Positions 60,458 through 64,000 of a stretch of DNA of 64,000 nt are shown here, piece after piece. Positions within the stretch are counted from its first letter, which is position 1. Each line of letters begins with the position of its first letter. This DNA is from Proteus terrae subsp. cibarius (GTDB taxonomy: Bacteria > Pseudomonadota > Gammaproteobacteria > Enterobacterales > Enterobacteriaceae): NCBI RefSeq assembly GCF_011045835.1, contig NZ_CP047349.1, forward strand, positions 2,418,001 to 2,482,000, in the 5' to 3' direction. The notes under the pieces are model-generated. The model was not told the DNA's origin and did no database searches. It saw nothing but the letters and a program-made list of their open reading frames with translations. The translations under genes were made by a program, and so were the position numbers.

Positions 60458-60913
60458 CTACACATCATCAAGAAAAGAGCGATCAAGTTGCTTAAAAGCA
60501 CGCTTTAATAAATGGGCTAAAGAAAGGTAAGTCGGTGTTTGCTCAACAGGGGCTAAAGCGATGCCTGCTTCTTCAAATTTCTCACGAATTTCATAAAACC
60601 AACGTAATAACGTAGCAGGAAGTGGCGTAGCTGCACGTTTACCCAACCACCATAATCCTTGCATTGGCAAGCTACAAGCAAAAAGCGCGGTCGTAATTGC
60701 AGGTCCCAAATTACCGCCTAATGCGATTTGCCATGTCATTGTAAAAATGGCGATAGGTGGCATATAGCGAATACCAAAGCGTGTGGCTTTGACAATACGA
60801 TTTTCAGGGAAAACAGGTGCTAACTGCTTTTCAACCGGCCAGGTTTTTAAATACTCGTTCCCCAAACGAAGCTTCTTAAAAAAGCCTGGAGGAGTCACTG
60901 TCGGTTCGCTCAT
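60458..60913 (-). CDS. yfbV: UPF0208 membrane protein YfbV
   Basis: A 151-residue inner-membrane protein with two membrane segments (about residues 48-67, [19 protein letters not shown], and 68-90). The start at 60913 ([11 protein letters not shown]) is preceded by TGAGG and matches the E. coli protein; a longer frame adds five residues. The family-typical [21 protein letters not shown] motif and the end [13 protein letters not shown] are present. In E. coli YfbV helps keep the Ter macrodomain insulated. It is divergent from ackA. Confidence 0.93.
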   Translation of the reverse strand: MSEPTVTPPGFFKKLRLGNEYLKTWPVEKQLAPVFPENRIVKATRFGIRYMPPIAIFTMTWQIALGGNLGPAITTALFACSLPMQGLWWLGKRAATPLPATLLRWFYEIREKFEEAGIALAPVEQTPTYLSLAHLLKRAFKQLDRSFLDDV

Positions 60914-61305
60914 AATGACCTCAATCAATTTCTTCTGTAACTTTTAAAAAATACCTATAAAGAATAAAAATCTTTTAGTAGAATTAAGTATATTTTGTCT
61001 TTGTTGCCTTTACTCTGTATCCTGTGCCCATTCTAAAGGTTTGTGGCAATAAAGCGCTATATTTTGTTTGCCGGCGTGATTTTCAACCCTTTTCGCCGAT
61101 TTTAACGCGAAAAGCTAATGGGTGAATAAAAATCGTCCAATTAATGATTGGCAACTATAATTAGCATCAAGTTTTTTACTTTAAGCATGATGCGCGTCAT
61201 TAATGTCATCATAGTAATGCGATAGGCTTTTATGATTGACGTTTTATTAACCACCGTCTTTATAATATAAAAGACACTACGACAACAAGATAAATAGGTA
61301 ATTCC
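60914..61305. other. yfbV-ackA intergenic control region
   Basis: A 392-base stretch without a supported gene between divergent yfbV and ackA. It holds the ackA promoter region, with a TTGACG (61236-61241) and TATAAT (61261-61266) pair at a 19-base spacing. Confidence 0.55.
61236..61266 (+). promoter_or_regulatory. Candidate ackA promoter
   Basis: TTGACG and a perfect TATAAT are 19 bases apart, two bases more than ideal, and end 39 bases before the ackA ATG. Confidence 0.45.
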
Positions 61306-62508
61306 ATGTCAAGTAAGCTGGTGCTGGTACTGAACTGCGGTAGTTCTTCTCTTAAATTTGCAATTATCAACCCAGAAAATGGTGAAGAATTCCTGTCAGG
61401 TTTGGCTGAATGCTTCAACCTTCCTGAAGCCCGCCTGAAGTGGAAAATGGATGGCCAAAAACATGAAGCTGCGTTAGGCGCAGGTGCTGCTCATAGTGAA
61501 GCATTAAACTTTATCGTAAACACTATCCTGGCTGAAAAACCAGAATTGTCTGCACAAATTGCTTCTATTGGTCACCGTATTGTTCACGGTGGTGAAAAAT
61601 TCACTAAATCTGTCGTGATCACTGACGAAGTTATCAAAGGTATTGAAGCTGCTATTCCATTTGCTCCACTACATAACCCAGCTCACCTTATTGGTATTGA
61701 AGAAGCGCGTAAAGCATTCCCTCATTTAATTGAGAAAATGGTTGCAGTATTTGACACTGCATTCCACCAAACAATGCCAGAAGAAGCTTATCTGTATGCA
61801 CTACCATACAGCTTATATAAAGATCACAGCATCCGTCGTTACGGTGCTCACGGAACTAGCCATTTCTACGTTTCTCGTGAAGCCGCTAAAATGTTAAACA
61901 AACCTGTTGATGAACTGAACGTAATCACTTGCCACTTAGGTAATGGTGGTTCTGTTTCTGCTGTTGTTAACGGTAAATGTGTTGATACTTCTATGGGTCT
62001 GACTCCATTAGAAGGTTTAGTAATGGGAACTCGTAGTGGTGATATCGATCCTGCTATCGTGTTCCATTTACACGACACTTTAGGTATGAGCGTTGAAGAC
62101 ATCAACAAACTGCTGACTAAAGAATCTGGTCTGTTAGGTTTAACAGAAGTCACTAGTGACTGCCGTTATGTTGAAGATAACTACGACACTAAAGCAGATG
62201 CTAAACGTGCAATGGACGTTTACTGCCATCGTTTAGCCAAATACATCGGTTCTTACTGTGCACTGATGGAAGGTCGTTTAGATGCTATTATCTTTACTGG
62301 TGGCATCGGTGAAAACGCAGCAATGGTACGTGAATTATCTCTGAAAAAACTGGCTCTGTTAGGTTTTGAAGTGGATCATCAACGTAACTTAGATGCACGT
62401 TTCGGTAAATCAGGCACTATCACTACCGATAACAGCCGTCTTGCTGTTGTTATCCCAACTAACGAAGAGTTAGTTATCGCTCAGGACGCAAGTCGCCTGA
62501 CCGCTTAA
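61306..62508 (+). CDS. ackA: Acetate kinase
   Basis: A 400-residue ASKHA-fold kinase that makes ATP and acetate from acetyl phosphate, with Pta completing the overflow pathway. Motifs: phosphate-binding [12 protein letters not shown] (about residues 8-19), the catalytic Arg/His region of [11 protein letters not shown] (about 88-98), the DTAFHQTMP signature (about 148-156), [10 protein letters not shown] (about 175-184), and the adenosine motif FTGGIGENA (about 329-337). It has the same length as in E. coli. A hairpin lies in the 77-base gap before pta. Confidence 0.98.
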   Translation: MSSKLVLVLNCGSSSLKFAIINPENGEEFLSGLAECFNLPEARLKWKMDGQKHEAALGAGAAHSEALNFIVNTILAEKPELSAQIASIGHRIVHGGEKFTKSVVITDEVIKGIEAAIPFAPLHNPAHLIGIEEARKAFPHLIEKMVAVFDTAFHQTMPEEAYLYALPYSLYKDHSIRRYGAHGTSHFYVSREAAKMLNKPVDELNVITCHLGNGGSVSAVVNGKCVDTSMGLTPLEGLVMGTRSGDIDPAIVFHLHDTLGMSVEDINKLLTKESGLLGLTEVTSDCRYVEDNYDTKADAKRAMDVYCHRLAKYIGSYCALMEGRLDAIIFTGGIGENAAMVRELSLKKLALLGFEVDHQRNLDARFGKSGTITTDNSRLAVVIPTNEELVIAQDASRLTA

Positions 62509-62518
62509 GTTCTTTGAT

Positions 62519-62552
62519 GTACTGCCAGTGTCATGCTGGCAGTACTGTTTTA
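62519..62552 (+). terminator. Hairpin in the ackA-pta gap, partial terminator candidate
   Basis: A perfect 10-base stem (GTACTGCCAG and its complement) with a 7-base loop, followed by TGTTTTAC. It lies 11 bases after ackA. The short U run suggests only partial termination or an mRNA stabilising element. Confidence 0.6.
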
Positions 62553-62585
62553 CATAACGAGCAACCGATATTTAAAGAGGTTTCC

Positions 62586-64000
62586 GTGTCCCGTACAATT
62601 ATGCTAGTCCCAACTGATACACGCGTGGGTTTAACCAGCGTCAGCTTGGGTGTTATCCGTTCTATGGAACAAAAAGGCGTTCGCCTTAGCGTGTTCAAGC
62701 CAATTGCACAACCTCGTGTAAAAGGCGCTTTAGATCAGACAACTGCGATTATCCGCTCTCACTCCACTATTCAATCATCAGAACCTTTAAACATGGATTA
62801 TGTTGAGTCTCTACTCAGCTCAAACCAAAAAGATGTTCTGATGGAAGAAATTGTTGCTAGATACCATGAAAACACCGCTGATGCAGAAGTTATTCTCATC
62901 GAAGGTCTGGTACCTATGCGTAAGCATCCTTTTGCACAATCATTAAACTATGAAATTGCAAAAACATTAGGTGCTGAAATTGTTTTCGTTACTGCATTAG
63001 GTAACAACACTGTTGAACAGCTAAAAGAGCGTATCGAATTTGCGCGTGCTGAATTTGGCGGTGTAAAAAACCAAAACATTACAGGCGTTATTGTTAACAA
63101 ACTAAATGCACCTGTTGATGATCAAGGCCGTACTCGCCCTGACTTATCTGAAATCTTTGATGATTCAAGTAAAGCAATTATCTCTAATGTCGATTTAAAA
63201 ACCATTGAAAAAAATAGCCCACTGCCTTTACTGGGTTGCATTCCTTGGAACTTCGATTTAATCGCCACTCGTGCAACAGATATGGCAAAACACTTAAATG
63301 CGACTATCGTCAATAAAGGCGATATTGAAACCCGTCGTATTAAATCTGTGACTTTCTGTGCCCGTAGTATTCCACACATGTTAGAGCATTTCCGTCCAGG
63401 TTCACTTTTAGTAACTTCAGCGGATCGCCCAGATGTATTAGTTTCAGCGTGCCTTGCAGCAATGAATGGCGTTGAAATTGGTGCAATTCTACTAACAGGT
63501 GGCTACCAAATCGATGCACCAATCAAACAACTTTGTGAACGTGCATTCGAAACTGGCTTACCAATCTTTATGGTTAATGCGAACACTTGGCAGACTTCTT
63601 TAAATCTGCAAAGCTTTAGCTTAGAAGTTCCTGCTGATGACCATGAACGCATTGAGAAAATTCAGAACTACGTTGCTCAACATATCAATACACAATGGAT
63701 TGATTCACTGACCGCTAACTCTGAACGCCCTAACCGTTTATCACCACCAGCATTCCGTTATCAATTAACAGAATTAGCACGTAAAGCGAAAAAACGTATC
63801 GTTTTACCAGAAGGTGATGAACCACGTACAGTTAAAGCGGCTGCTATTTGTGCTGATCGTGGTATCGCAACTTGCGTACTGTTAGGCGATCCTGAAGAAA
63901 TTCGTCGTGTAGCAACCGCACAAGGTGTTGAATTAGGCACAGGCATTGAGTTAGTCAATCCTAAAGAAGTACGTGAAATCTATGTACCTCGCTTAGTTGA
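62586..64000 (+). CDS. pta: Phosphate acetyltransferase, N-terminal two thirds (runs off the right edge)
   Basis: Converts acetyl-CoA and phosphate to acetyl phosphate. The open frame from GTG at 62586 ([20 protein letters not shown]) is about 471 residues to the window edge and closely matches the long E. coli Pta. It has the N-terminal P-loop-like domain, with [20 protein letters not shown] and the DRTGL-type region replaced by KGALDQTT. The middle DRTGG-like domain follows ([14 protein letters not shown]). The start of the catalytic PTA domain ([20 protein letters not shown]) is reached near the end. AAAGAGG lies five bases before the GTG. The C-terminal catalytic part lies outside the window. 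Confidence 0.96.
   Translation, partial: MSRTIMLVPTDTRVGLTSVSLGVIRSMEQKGVRLSVFKPIAQPRVKGALDQTTAIIRSHSTIQSSEPLNMDYVESLLSSNQKDVLMEEIVARYHENTADAEVILIEGLVPMRKHPFAQSLNYEIAKTLGAEIVFVTALGNNTVEQLKERIEFARAEFGGVKNQNITGVIVNKLNAPVDDQGRTRPDLSEIFDDSSKAIISNVDLKTIEKNSPLPLLGCIPWNFDLIATRATDMAKHLNATIVNKGDIETRRIKSVTFCARSIPHMLEHFRPGSLLVTSADRPDVLVSACLAAMNGVEIGAILLTGGYQIDAPIKQLCERAFETGLPIFMVNANTWQTSLNLQSFSLEVPADDHERIEKIQNYVAQHINTQWIDSLTANSERPNRLSPPAFRYQLTELARKAKKRIVLPEGDEPRTVKAAAICADRGIATCVLLGDPEEIRRVATAQGVELGTGIELVNPKEVREIYVPRLV

Overview
The window reads as a chromosome segment of an enterobacterium of the genus Proteus (Morganellaceae). Nearly every housekeeping gene is recognisable from its Escherichia coli counterpart, the base composition is AT-rich, and the catalase matches the Proteus mirabilis enzyme closely in length and active-site numbering. 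It differs from my memory of the P. mirabilis sequence at scattered positions, so a sister Proteus species is possible.

Left part (1-7.7 kb): an accessory island of phage descent. On the minus strand, read right to left, it holds a lambda-Q-type antiterminator, a candidate late promoter followed at once by two terminators, a holin, a candidate endolysin, an Rz/Rz1 spanin pair with Rz1 inside Rz, a candidate tail terminator, a contractile-tail sheath, a candidate tail tube, a tail-assembly chaperone with a perfect -1 frameshift heptamer, and the start of a candidate tape-measure gene that leaves the window. A CI/LexA-type repressor is divergent from Q, with two near-palindromic operators around its promoter and start codon. 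No capsid, portal, terminase, integrase or replication gene lies between repressor, lysis genes and tail genes. This layout fits a contractile phage-tail bacteriocin (tailocin) better than a complete prophage, though the part beyond the left edge cannot be seen.

7.7-8.4 kb: two tandem copies of a tRNA-Ser(TGA)-tRNA-Thr(TGT) operon, each with promoter, GC-rich discriminator and terminator. 8.5-15.2 kb: the Rcs envelope-stress phosphorelay (rcsD, rcsB, and convergent rcsC). 15.3-23.3 kb: gyrA, divergent ubiG, nrdA-nrdB-yfaE (class Ia ribonucleotide reductase and its ferredoxin) with a DnaA box and an NrdR-like box upstream, and a small lipoprotein. 23.4-27.1 kb: tyrP with a TyrR box, yfaZ, and a katA-type catalase.

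27.1-34.5 kb: the menaquinone genes menF, menD, menH, menB, menC, menE on the minus strand. 34.7-37.0 kb: an AT-rich two-gene insert that looks like a XaxA/XaxB-type binary pore-forming toxin. 37.0-52.0 kb: the complete 13-gene nuo operon for respiratory complex I, with fused nuoCD. Its quinone partner under anaerobiosis would come from the men genes next door. 52.0-64.0 kb: lrhA, alaA, yfbR, an AT-rich orphan gene, yfbS, yfbT, yfbU, yfbV, ackA and the first two thirds of pta. From lrhA to pta the order follows the E. coli nuo-lrhA-alaA-yfbR-yfbS-yfbT-yfbU-yfbV-ackA-pta region, so the orphan gene and the toxin pair stand out as insertions.
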